A DNA stretch of 64,000 nucleotides from Flavobacterium psychrotolerans. Lineage in GTDB: Bacteria > Bacteroidota > Bacteroidia > Flavobacteriales > Flavobacteriaceae. A program made the position numbers and the translations under genes. Positions 55,734 to 63,065 of the stretch are shown in pieces (the first letter of the stretch is position 1; each line of letters opens with the position of its first letter). The stretch covers positions 124,001 through 188,000 of the forward strand of contig NZ_QCZI01000006.1 of assembly GCF_003097635.1 (NCBI RefSeq), given 5' to 3'. The notes beneath the pieces are model-generated. The model made no database searches and was not told the DNA's origin. It saw only the letters and a program-made list of their open reading frames with translations.

Positions 55734-55946
55734 ATGGAAAAGTCAATCTCAACTTCATTAAGTAATGTTATTAAAGAAAATTCAGTGAAAAAAGAAGATT
55801 TTAGTGTTGTTAAAGGATATTATGAAGCAATTAAACTTTATGATAATCTTGTGTCAAATGGTCTAGCTGTTAAAAGAGGTAATAATTTGAAATCTATTGA
55901 TAAATCTGTTACTGTATCAATTAAATTTAATGCTATAAATATTTAG
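55734..55946 (+). CDS. Small partner protein of the protease
   Basis: A 70-residue basic protein, MEKSISTSLSNVIKENSVKKED at its start and then an amphipathic helix (YYEAIKLYDNLVSNGLAVKRGNN). No motif I can name. It starts 5 bases after the SDH gene and just before a terminator, so the two are one translation unit. It could be an adaptor, substrate or inhibitor of the protease. Confidence 0.72.
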   Translation: MEKSISTSLSNVIKENSVKKEDFSVVKGYYEAIKLYDNLVSNGLAVKRGNNLKSIDKSVTVSIKFNAINI

Positions 55947-55968
55947 TCTTGAGGTAAATATAATTTAG

Positions 55969-55993
55969 AAAGCTGTCCTCGGGCAGCTTTTTT
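55969..55993 (+). terminator. Terminator of the defence cluster
   Basis: AAAGCTGTC / GGCAGCTTT (9 pairs with one T-G) around CTCG, followed by TTTT. It ends the six-gene run from the SNF2 helicase to the small protein. Confidence 0.85.
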
Positions 55994-56039
55994 ATTTACT
56001 TTAAGTTTATTGAACTAGAATTATTGTTGAATATTTAAA

Positions 56040-57222
56040 GTAAATCTCACTTCAAACAGTATTTTCGGTACAAACAACACGTGCAATCAAGCGGTCTCTC
56101 TTCGGTCGTTCTCTTTGTTCCGTTCGGCTGTTCCAGTCGGTCGTCGGCAGAAAAAGCCTCCTTCCTCCGTTCCACTGGCACTTCACAGCACTAAAAAAAC
56201 AGCAGCTTGAAAATAAGCAGCTATTTTTTTCGCACTGTTTCGTTCCTCATCTTCACACGTTCTCTACCCTACGTTCGGTCGGGCTTATGCATCCAGAATA
56301 CCGCTTCATTCCGTTTCGCTCCGTAAACTACGCTACACTACATTCCAGCAGTATTATGTCTGCCGCCCTTTATTTTTTCAGCGGTTGCTCCTTCGCACAG
56401 CCATCGGGGTTGGCTCCGTTATCACTTTGCCCTAAATCAAGGAACGCCAAAGGCTGACTTTAATTTTTTCCCCGCCGTTACACGCTGCTATCCCTACATT
56501 TCACTTCGCTATCGCTACGTTTCATTCTCGGTCTAGCGTGGCTGTTCGATTGCCGCAACACCGCCAACTTCGCTCCTCATACATTCCGCTACAATTCCGC
56601 TATCGCTACATTTTAGCTCCATTCCTTGCGGTGCTTGGGGGTGTTTGATTGCCGATTTCAAAAGAAGCATTCCGACAAAAACCAATCAAGAAACATCCTG
56701 CTATAAAAAAAATAAATAAAAAGAAAGTAAAGGTAAGTTCCGGTTTCAAAAAGTAAAGTTCAAGCCCTACGGGTTTTTGAAAAAATCTCCACCCTACATT
56801 TTCTGTTCGCTTCAACATTTGATTATAATCAAAACTCCATTTCCGAACAACTTCATAATAAAAACCCGGGTAGTATTTTTTCAAAAAAACTTGACTTCTT
56901 TTGAAACCTCCACTATTTCGACGACTTTCTTTTTTTTCTTTTTTTTCTTTCAAAAAATTAATGGAAAAGGTGTAGCGACAGCATCATTTTAAATCCGAAA
57001 CTATGCCGAATTTCATCAAAATATCAAATTGTTAAATGATTTAAGACGAACAATATTGAATAATTATGGCAAATAGCTTGACTAATACATATTCCGCACT
57101 TAAATGCACCGTAAGTCCTATATGATTGCACATTATAGATAAATGAGTGCAAAATAAAAAACCCTCTCTCTCGAAAGGGTTTAAGTTTTAAGGAAAATAA
57201 ACTTTGCAAGCAGATTGTCTTT
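56040..57222. other. Gene-free, pyrimidine-rich tract of the element
   Basis: About 1.2 kb with no convincing gene. From 56050 to 56640 the + strand is C/T-rich and clearly richer in GC than the genes around it. A word of the form GCTATC(G/C)CTAC(A/G)TTT occurs near 56487, 56508 and 56599, and CCGTTCGG or TTCGGTC words recur. The end (56926-56950) is a nearly pure CT run. Such strand-skewed tracts are seen beside transfer and mobilisation regions of Bacteroidota elements. An origin of transfer or replication, or an untranslated RNA, is possible. Confidence 0.5.
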
Positions 57223-58026
57223 TTAGAATATCTCTTGAATTTTTAATGCATTACCGGCATTAAATAAGTAATAGTTGGAACCAACAATTTGATAAAACTC
57301 TATTCCAATACTTCCCAAAACAGCAACATTTGTTGTCATTGTTGGCGCGCCAGGCAAAGCAGCGGTTACTTCAATTAATGGCGTTACAGCATTTACTGGA
57401 GTGTAATCCGAATATGCAATATTTGACACTTCATTTAAAGTAGGTTCTGCAGGCTCATAAGCTCCAGTAGTTGGATTGAAAATAGTATCTGAAACAACAG
57501 ATAAAGCATTTATAATTCTAAAATGTGTAGCTCCAGATGGAATGCTCATATTAGAAATAGGGTTAAATTCTGGAACACTAAATGTACTTTCATTTCTGTC
57601 AATTGTACCAGTTAATGTTGATGGAGCATTGAAAACGCCATTAAATGAAATGTTACGATTGAAATCCAAGCCTTTCAAATATTGAGGTTGTTGCGAAATT
57701 AAAACCGCTCTTTGTCCTCTGGCTTCAGAACCATCCTCAATATTGATCTTTTTCATAATTGCTGTTAGTCGCCCTGTAAGTTGACTGTCAGACATTTGTT
57801 TCATCAATGAAGCCAATCCAATTCTAACGGATTTACCTGCATTAGCGCAAGCTGTAAACTCGCTCATATTTTCACGAGTACGGATAAATCCGGGTGCAGT
57901 TTTAACTTGTTCCGCAGTTGGTCCGCCTTTTAGACCTGCAAAGTAACCTTCGTTACCTTTAATTTTGAAGTGACGAACTTCCCCTAACGTCCCGACATAT
58001 TTAATATGTCCTTTCTGTCTTGCCAT
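57223..58026 (-). CDS. MARQKG-type conserved protein of unknown function
   Basis: A 267-residue protein, the only gene of the element on the minus strand. The first 100 residues (MARQKGHIKYVGTLGEVRHF, then GGPTAEQVKTAPGFIRTRENMSEF, and LASLMKQMSDSQLTGRLTA) belong to a family I know only as a hypothetical protein common in Flavobacteriia. The second half is beta-rich, with many Thr, Pro and Val. No signal or membrane segment is present. In these genomes it often sits near element ends. Function unknown. Confidence 0.75.
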   Translation of the reverse strand: MARQKGHIKYVGTLGEVRHFKIKGNEGYFAGLKGGPTAEQVKTAPGFIRTRENMSEFTACANAGKSVRIGLASLMKQMSDSQLTGRLTAIMKKINIEDGSEARGQRAVLISQQPQYLKGLDFNRNISFNGVFNAPSTLTGTIDRNESTFSVPEFNPISNMSIPSGATHFRIINALSVVSDTIFNPTTGAYEPAEPTLNEVSNIAYSDYTPVNAVTPLIEVTAALPGAPTMTTNVAVLGSIGIEFYQIVGSNYYLFNAGNALKIQEIF

Positions 58027-58132
58027 TTGTTGTTTGTTTTAGCAGTTATAAAATTTTATTAGTAAATTTACACTCTAAACAATTGACAGGCAACAACATA
58101 AATAAGGCAATACGGGGTGATTTAAAGTAATT

Positions 58133-58606
58133 ATGACAATAACAAGAAATATTCTTCTGAAAACTAAAAAATTTGTTGATGGCGACGGTTTAATCGTTGA
58201 AGATTTTATGACCCAAAAGGAATTTGAAATAAGATTATATGGGATTGATGCGCCTGAAATGAATTATTGCAATAAGATTAAAAAAGATGAAAGAGAGCTT
58301 CAAATGCCAGTTGCACTATTGATTAAATTAGGTTTTTTATCTTTTAATTTCTTAAAGGATCAAGTTAATTTGGGTGAGGTTTGCACGTTAGTACAGGAAG
58401 AAAAAAATTTAGTAGATAAATACGGAAGACTTTTAGGCTATTTAATTCTAAATGACGGTAGAGTTTTGAATGAAATTATGATAAAAGAAGGTTATGCGAA
58501 GCCGTATAGCGGAGTTTTTTGCGAAATGCTTCCAATGTATCAGGAATGGAATTTAAAAGCTAAAACTAACTTAAAAGGATTGTATTCCATAGTAGACAGG
58601 TTTTAA
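58133..58606 (+). CDS. Thermonuclease-like protein (SNase family)
   Basis: A 157-residue staphylococcal-nuclease-fold protein. FVDGDGLIVED near 13-23 and RLYGIDAPEM near 35-44 hold the first active-site Arg and Asp; DKYGRLLGYLIL near 97-108 holds the second Arg; HxxAxxG-like NEIMIKEGYAKPY follows. No signal peptide, so probably cytoplasmic, unlike the secreted relatives. It is the last gene before the tRNA-side attachment site. A DNase in an element of this kind may serve defence or the element's own handling. Confidence 0.86.
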   Translation: MTITRNILLKTKKFVDGDGLIVEDFMTQKEFEIRLYGIDAPEMNYCNKIKKDERELQMPVALLIKLGFLSFNFLKDQVNLGEVCTLVQEEKNLVDKYGRLLGYLILNDGRVLNEIMIKEGYAKPYSGVFCEMLPMYQEWNLKAKTNLKGLYSIVDRF

Positions 58607-58633
58607 ATATTATTATAATACAAATTGATTTTA

Positions 58634-58655
58634 CCGTACAGTAATCGTACAAAAT
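58634..58655 (+). promoter_or_regulatory. CCGTACA sites near the right end of the element
   Basis: CCGTACAG at 58634-58641 and TCGTACAAAAT at 58645-58655, 11 bases apart as in the left-end pair. They lie 55-76 bases inside attR and are candidate arm-type sites for the integrase. Confidence 0.5.
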
Positions 58656-58662
58656 TTAAATA

Positions 58663-58706
58663 AAAAATCCGTAACTCCTTGTTTATCAAGGGTGTTACGG
58701 ATTTTT
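58663..58706. terminator. Bidirectional terminator inside the right end
   Basis: Perfect 13-bp stem AAAAATCCGTAAC / GTTACGGATTTTT with a second inner stem CCTTG / CAAGG. It ends the thermonuclease-like gene on the + strand and tRNA-Phe on the minus strand. Confidence 0.92.
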
Positions 58707-58709
58707 AAA

Positions 58710-58722
58710 GTGGTACCTCCAG
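58710..58722. repeat. Right attachment site (attR), 13-bp direct repeat
   Basis: GTGGTACCTCCAG, which is the last 12 bases of tRNA-Phe plus one base, identical to 40912-40924. Confidence 0.8.
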
Positions 58723-58783
58723 GGATCGAACCAGGGACACATGGATTTTCAGTCCATTGCTCTACCATCTGAGCTAAGGTACC
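58711..58783 (-). tRNA. tRNA-Phe (anticodon GAA)
   Basis: Read on the minus strand, a 73-base cloverleaf. The acceptor stem is GGTACCT/AGGTACC, with discriminator A at 58711. The anticodon stem ATGGA/TCCAT encloses CTGAAAA, giving GAA at 58750-58748. The T loop is GGTTCGATCC. CCA is not encoded. The element is inserted at its 3' end; the repeat at attR rebuilds the full gene. Confidence 0.97.
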
Positions 58784-58855
58784 TTTCTTAAAGCGGTTGC
58801 AAATATAGGATGATTTTTAATTTATACAAAACAATTTTAAAAAAAAATCAATTCG

Positions 58856-58863
58856 TACCTTTG
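58856..58863 (+). promoter_or_regulatory. -7 box of the coaX promoter
   Basis: TACCTTTG matches TAnnTTTG. It lies 19 bases before the ATG at 58882 and inside the longer frame that starts at 58810, so the shorter start is the right one. Confidence 0.65.
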
Positions 58864-58881
58864 CAATCTAAAATTAACACC

Positions 58882-59643
58882 ATGCTTTTAGCGATAGATG
58901 TTGGAAATACCAGAATTAAATCCGCTGTTTTTGAGGGAAATACCCTTTTAGATATTGCGATTTTTACAAAATTGGATTTACAAAAAAATATTCAAATTAT
59001 TTTAGATTTGTATCCCAAAACAACGGATTTAGTAGTTGCTTCGGTAGGAAATGTGGATGAAAGAGCGTTTTTAGTATGGGGAAAAAGAGTGAATATCTAT
59101 TTTGTAACTCACAAAACTCCTTTTCCTTTCCAAAATTTATATGCTACACCACTTACTTTAGGAATGGATAGAATGGTCTTGGCATCTGGAGCCGTTTTGC
59201 AATTCCCCAAGCAGAACCGATTGGTAATTGACGCAGGTACTTGTGTAACCTACGATTTCATTAATAATAATGACAACTATTTGGGTGGTGCCATTTCGCC
59301 AGGAATCCGATTGCGATATGAGGTCTTGCATGGCTATACCGCTAACTTACCTTTGTTGAGCATTGAAAATTTTGAAAAGGATAAAAATCAAGATTTGAAA
59401 TTAGATTTGATAGGAAATTCTACCCAACAATCCATTCATTCCGGAGTGATAAACGGAATAGTAAATGAAATCGATGGGTTTATCAATCAATATAGGGAGC
59501 AATACCCAAAATTTATAATAATTTTAACTGGTGGAGACGCAGATTTTTTGGCTAAACGATTAAAAAATACCATATTTGCCAATTCAAATTTTCTTCTCGA
59601 AAGTTTAAACCAAACATATCAATATAAAACCAAAAATGATTAG
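58882..59643 (+). CDS. coaX: Type III pantothenate kinase
   Basis: About 253 residues; first step of coenzyme A synthesis. The ASKHA-fold phosphate motif is DVGNTRIKSAVFE near 5-17. GMDRMVLASGA near 95-105 and DAGTCVTYDFI near 118 are the conserved substrate and metal sites, and LTGGDA near 222 is the adenosine motif. The ATG at 58882 gives the family start MLLAIDVGNT; an ATG 72 bases earlier lies before the promoter's -7 box. The gene overlaps the next one by 8 bases, which starts an envelope gene cluster. Confidence 0.95.
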   Translation: MLLAIDVGNTRIKSAVFEGNTLLDIAIFTKLDLQKNIQIILDLYPKTTDLVVASVGNVDERAFLVWGKRVNIYFVTHKTPFPFQNLYATPLTLGMDRMVLASGAVLQFPKQNRLVIDAGTCVTYDFINNNDNYLGGAISPGIRLRYEVLHGYTANLPLLSIENFEKDKNQDLKLDLIGNSTQQSIHSGVINGIVNEIDGFINQYREQYPKFIIILTGGDADFLAKRLKNTIFANSNFLLESLNQTYQYKTKND

Positions 59644-60883
59644 AAAATTTATACTGCCTGTATTATTACTTTTTTCGCTTGTATCATTTGCACAACAGGG
59701 ATCTGCTTCACCCTATTCTTTTTTTGGAGTTGGAGATGTACGATTTAAAGGAACTAACGAAATGAATGCCATGGGTGGCGTTTCGATTCTTCCTGACAGC
59801 ATTCATATCAATCTGCAAAATCCGGCTTCTTATTCTAGTTTAAAATTAACAACATTTACCATAGGAGGTACTTTTAGCGCCACAAAATTCAAATCCTATA
59901 ACGGAAGCGAAAAAGCTCAAAGAACTACATTGGATTATTTAGCCGTAGCCTTGCCTTTGAAAAAATTTGGAGTGGCTTTTGGATTGATTCCATATTCCTC
60001 TGTGGGGTATAAATTAAAAACGACCGATGATGTCAATGAAATTATCAGAAGATATTCAGGTGATGGAGGTTTGAATAAGGCTTTTCTGGGATTGGGATAT
60101 CAGTTAAATCCAAGAATTAGCATTGGTGCTGATATCGGTTACAACTTTGGAAGAATTGAAACCAATAGCATCAAATATTTAGGAATTGCCCAAGATGGAA
60201 CTCAAGAAAAAAATGTGTCAGAACTGTCTGGACTAAGCATTAATATTGGAGCAATGTATAATCGGAAGATTACGAAAAAACTCGATTTTTATAGCGGAAT
60301 TACCTATGCACCTCAAAGCAATTTGAATTCGAACAATGAAAATAATATTTTTTCAATCATTTATTTAGGTGATGTCACGCCTATACCATTGGATTATTTG
60401 GATGCTAAAAATTATAAAAACACGGTAAAGTTGCCTAGTAAGTTTTCTATAGGAGCGGGAGTGGGTGAGAGCAAGAAATGGCTTATAGGAACTGAAGTCT
60501 CTTTTCTTGGCAGTAATACTTTTAGTAACAGGTTAAGCAATGTCACCAATGCAAGCTATGAAAATGGAATAAAATATAGTGTAGGTGGTTTTTATATTCC
60601 AAACTACAATTCGTTTTCTAATTATTTAAAAAAGGTAACCTACAGAGGAGGATTCAGATACGAAAAAACGGGTTTGATAATAAATGACCAAAAAATAAGG
60701 GACTATGCTTTTACCGGTGGGGTTGGATTGCCTGTTGGCGGAACATTCTCTAACGTTAATGTGGGCATTGAATTGGGTAGACGAGGAACCGCTTTAGCCA
60801 ATTTGGTCGAAGAAAATTATGCTAATGTCATCATAAGTTTGTCTTTAAATGACAAATGGTTTACAAAAAGAAAATTTGATTAA
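59636..60883 (+). CDS. Putative outer-membrane protein
   Basis: A 415-residue exported protein. Signal peptide MIRKFILPVLLLFSLVSFAQ. The mature part begins SPYSFFGVGDV and has the FadL/OmpP1-like look of a large beta-barrel: many alternating strands, NPASYSSLKLTTFTIGGTF near 60 and a closing aromatic-rich strand. It overlaps coaX by 8 bases and precedes lptC by 43. Hydrophobic-compound uptake is the role of related barrels; the substrate here is unknown. Confidence 0.82.
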   Translation: MIRKFILPVLLLFSLVSFAQQGSASPYSFFGVGDVRFKGTNEMNAMGGVSILPDSIHINLQNPASYSSLKLTTFTIGGTFSATKFKSYNGSEKAQRTTLDYLAVALPLKKFGVAFGLIPYSSVGYKLKTTDDVNEIIRRYSGDGGLNKAFLGLGYQLNPRISIGADIGYNFGRIETNSIKYLGIAQDGTQEKNVSELSGLSINIGAMYNRKITKKLDFYSGITYAPQSNLNSNNENNIFSIIYLGDVTPIPLDYLDAKNYKNTVKLPSKFSIGAGVGESKKWLIGTEVSFLGSNTFSNRLSNVTNASYENGIKYSVGGFYIPNYNSFSNYLKKVTYRGGFRYEKTGLIINDQKIRDYAFTGGVGLPVGGTFSNVNVGIELGRRGTALANLVEENYANVIISLSLNDKWFTKRKFD

Positions 60884-60926
60884 TTTTCTGAAAAACGTTT
60901 TGCATTTGCCATAAACTGAATTTAAA

Positions 60927-61481
60927 ATGAACTTCATAAATCATAAATTAGTTTTTTTTGTGTTTCTTATCACTACTGTTTCAGTATTTATAGGATGCGA
61001 AAGCAATTTTAAAGAAGTTCAAAAAATTAACTATTCAGAGTTTACTCCAAACGGCGAAGCCGATAATTTCAATTTAAAATATACCGATTCCGGGAGAATC
61101 AAATCTATTCTCATAAGCCCAAAAATGCTAGATTATTCCAATGTGGAGTTTCCATTCACGGAATTTCCTAAAGGAATCGATGTTACTTTGTATGACAGTA
61201 AAGCCAAAAAAACATTTATAACATCGGATTACGCCATTTCTTTCAAAGGGACTGATATCATCGATTTACAAGGGCATGTAAAAATTGCTACAGAATCAGG
61301 GCAATTCCTGGAAACAGAGCAGTTGTACTTTGATCAAAAAAACGAGTGGTTTTTTACCGAAAAAAAGTTTAAATTTACAGACCCAAAAGGAGTTTCCTTT
61401 GGAGAGGGGATCGATTTTAGTAAAGATTTTAAAATTGTTAACTCTCAAAAAATAACAGGGGCAATTGATCAGGCGGAATAA
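60927..61481 (+). CDS. lptC: LPS export periplasmic protein LptC
   Basis: A 184-residue LptC. An N-terminal helix with a lipobox-like FIGC near residue 24 anchors it in the inner membrane. The rest is the OstA-like beta-jellyroll: YTDSGRIKSILISPKM near 51-66, FITSDYAISFKGTDIIDLQGHVKI near 96 and LETEQLYFDQKNEWFFTEKKFKF near 126-148. It links the LptBFG ABC transporter to the LptA-type bridge. It heads a small operon with two membrane-protein genes. Confidence 0.92.
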   Translation: MNFINHKLVFFVFLITTVSVFIGCESNFKEVQKINYSEFTPNGEADNFNLKYTDSGRIKSILISPKMLDYSNVEFPFTEFPKGIDVTLYDSKAKKTFITSDYAISFKGTDIIDLQGHVKIATESGQFLETEQLYFDQKNEWFFTEKKFKFTDPKGVSFGEGIDFSKDFKIVNSQKITGAIDQAE

Positions 61482-61502
61482 TTATTAATACACACCTAAA
61501 AA

Positions 61503-61694
61503 ATGAATTATCTCAAATTTACCCAATATATCTACTTGGTTTTTGGACTTTTATTTATATACGTAGGCTTCACAAAAATAGGCACAACGGAATCTCCGGT
61601 GTTGAGTTTTATAATAGCAGGAGTTGCTGTTTTTATGTTTTTTTTTAGAAGAAAATTTTCTAGAAAATTTGAAGATAATAACAAGAAACAGTAA
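61503..61694 (+). CDS. Small membrane protein
   Basis: A 63-residue protein with two membrane helices (about 7-23 and 34-48) and a basic tail RRKFSRKF on the cytoplasmic side. It sits 21 bases after lptC and 3 bases before the CNNM-type gene, so it is co-transcribed with them. Related short proteins lie at this position in other Flavobacteriia. Function unknown. Confidence 0.78.
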   Translation: MNYLKFTQYIYLVFGLLFIYVGFTKIGTTESPVLSFIIAGVAVFMFFFRRKFSRKFEDNNKKQ

Positions 61695-61697
61695 TAC

Positions 61698-62957
61698 ATG
61701 GAAATTAGTATCATAATATTATGCTTAATACTATGTGCTTTTTTCTCTGGAATGGAGATTGCATTCATTTCTTCCAATAAAATTTATCTTGAAATAGAGA
61801 AAAAACAAGATGATTTTATTTCTCAAATACTTACCAAACTTACCGAAAAACCTTCAAAATTTATTGCGGCCATGCTTATTGGAAACAATATAGCATTAGT
61901 TGTTTACGGGTTTTTCATGGGGGATTTATTAATGGGCTGGATAAAAACGATGCCTTATCATTTTTCGGAATTATTGAGTTTGTTTGCTCAAACCCTCATT
62001 TCTACAATAATCGTTTTGATTACCGCGGAGTTTTTGCCAAAAGTTTTTTTTCAGATTTATGCCAATAATTTAATCAAATTTTTTGCTTTACCGGCCTACT
62101 TTTTTTATCAAATGTTCTATTTTATCTCATCTTTTATCTTGTGGATTTCCGATTTTATTCTGAAAAAATTCTTCAAAACAGATGGGGATCAAGTGCAGTT
62201 TTTTTTTTCTAAGATAGATCTTGGCAATTACATTACCCAACAAATGAGCTCGGTAGAAGATCATGAAAATGTAGATTCTGAAATCCAAATTTTTCAAAAC
62301 GCATTAGAATTTTCAGGTGTAAAAGCCAGAGATATCATGACACCGCGAACCGAAATTGCGGCTGTTGATATCTATGATTCGATTTCGGAACTAAAAGAAA
62401 TGTTTATAGAAACGGGCTATTCTAAAATCTTAGTGTATCAAAATTCGCACGATGATATTATTGGGTACGTGCATTCCTTTGAATTGTTCAAAAAACCAAA
62501 AAGTATCAAGGCTATTTTGATTCCCGTTGAATTTGTCCCACAGACCATTTTTATTAAAGATGTTTTGAATTTACTTACCAAGAAAAGAAAAAGCGTTGCG
62601 GTGGTTCTTGATGAGTATGGTGGAACTTCGGGAATTATTACTATTGAAGATATTGTCGAGGAGCTTTTTGGAGAAATTGAAGACGAACACGACGAGGTGG
62701 AGGAATTGGTCGAAAAAGAAATCAAAGAGGGCGTTTATTTGTTCTCCACGCGATTTGATGTGGAATATTTAAACCAAACCTACAAACTTAACATTCCCGA
62801 AAGCGATTCCTATGGAACTTTAGGAGGATTTATTGTAGATTTTACTAAAGAAATTCCGCAAAAAGGAGAGCAAATTACAATTGATAAATTTCATTTTACC
62901 ATAGAAGAAGCAACAAATAAGAAAATAGAACTGGTCAAAATGACGGTTGGGGAATAA
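61698..62957 (+). CDS. CNNM/CorC family transporter (hemolysin-like)
   Basis: A 419-residue protein of the DUF21-CBS-CorC_HlyC layout. DUF21 membrane domain (1-170) with GMEIAFISSNK near 15-25 and ETLIS-like NLIK helices. A pair of CBS domains (about 200-325) has the DIMTPRTEI motif near 213 and DEYGGTSGIITIEDIVEELFGEI near 300-322. A C-terminal CorC_HlyC transporter-associated domain ends it. It is probably a Mg2+ or Co2+ efflux protein of the inner membrane. It is the last gene of the lptC group. Confidence 0.93.
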   Translation: MEISIIILCLILCAFFSGMEIAFISSNKIYLEIEKKQDDFISQILTKLTEKPSKFIAAMLIGNNIALVVYGFFMGDLLMGWIKTMPYHFSELLSLFAQTLISTIIVLITAEFLPKVFFQIYANNLIKFFALPAYFFYQMFYFISSFILWISDFILKKFFKTDGDQVQFFFSKIDLGNYITQQMSSVEDHENVDSEIQIFQNALEFSGVKARDIMTPRTEIAAVDIYDSISELKEMFIETGYSKILVYQNSHDDIIGYVHSFELFKKPKSIKAILIPVEFVPQTIFIKDVLNLLTKKRKSVAVVLDEYGGTSGIITIEDIVEELFGEIEDEHDEVEELVEKEIKEGVYLFSTRFDVEYLNQTYKLNIPESDSYGTLGGFIVDFTKEIPQKGEQITIDKFHFTIEEATNKKIELVKMTVGE

Positions 62958-63026
62958 TTTTTGAAAAAAAAATAAAATTCTTGCAAATTATAACTTTAAC
63001 AGCTATGGTTATTAAATAGATAATTG

Positions 63027-63034
63027 TATTTTCG
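63027..63034 (+). promoter_or_regulatory. Weak -7 box before the PpiD-like gene
   Basis: TATTTTCG, one mismatch to TAnnTTTG, 31 bases before the ATG. No clear -33 element. Confidence 0.35.
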
Positions 63035-63065
63035 CACACTGAATTAAAAATTAACAATACTTAAA

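Larger units (their letters stand above)
40912..58722. mobile_element. Integrative element in tRNA-Phe carrying a restriction/defence cargo
   Basis: About 17.8 kb between two 13-bp repeats, one of which is the tRNA-Phe 3' end. At the left end are a tyrosine recombinase, a 502-residue unknown protein, two excisionase-like HTH proteins and a replication-initiator-like protein. The cargo is a type III restriction-modification pair with an SNF2 helicase, an AlbA_2 ATPase, a Clp-fold protease and a small protein. At the right end are a gene-free tract, a MARQKG-type protein and a thermonuclease-like protein. I see no relaxase, coupling protein or type IV secretion gene, so it is not self-conjugative; it may be an integrative plasmid or satellite that is mobilised by others. 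Confidence 0.83.

Noticed and set aside
56606..56953. Minus-strand frame of 115 codons in the gene-free tract
   Set aside because: Begins in a Lys/Glu run made by the CT tract and ends in low-complexity sequence. It has some hydrophobic character but nothing that supports coding.
56777..56992. Plus-strand frame of 71 codons in the gene-free tract
   Set aside because: Ends in a run of ten Phe from the T-rich tract; no credible protein.
40912..58722. Self-transmissible conjugative element (ICE)
   Set aside because: No relaxase, coupling ATPase or Tra-type genes are visible between the attachment sites.
40912..58722. Prophage
   Set aside because: No capsid, terminase, portal, tail or lysis gene is seen.
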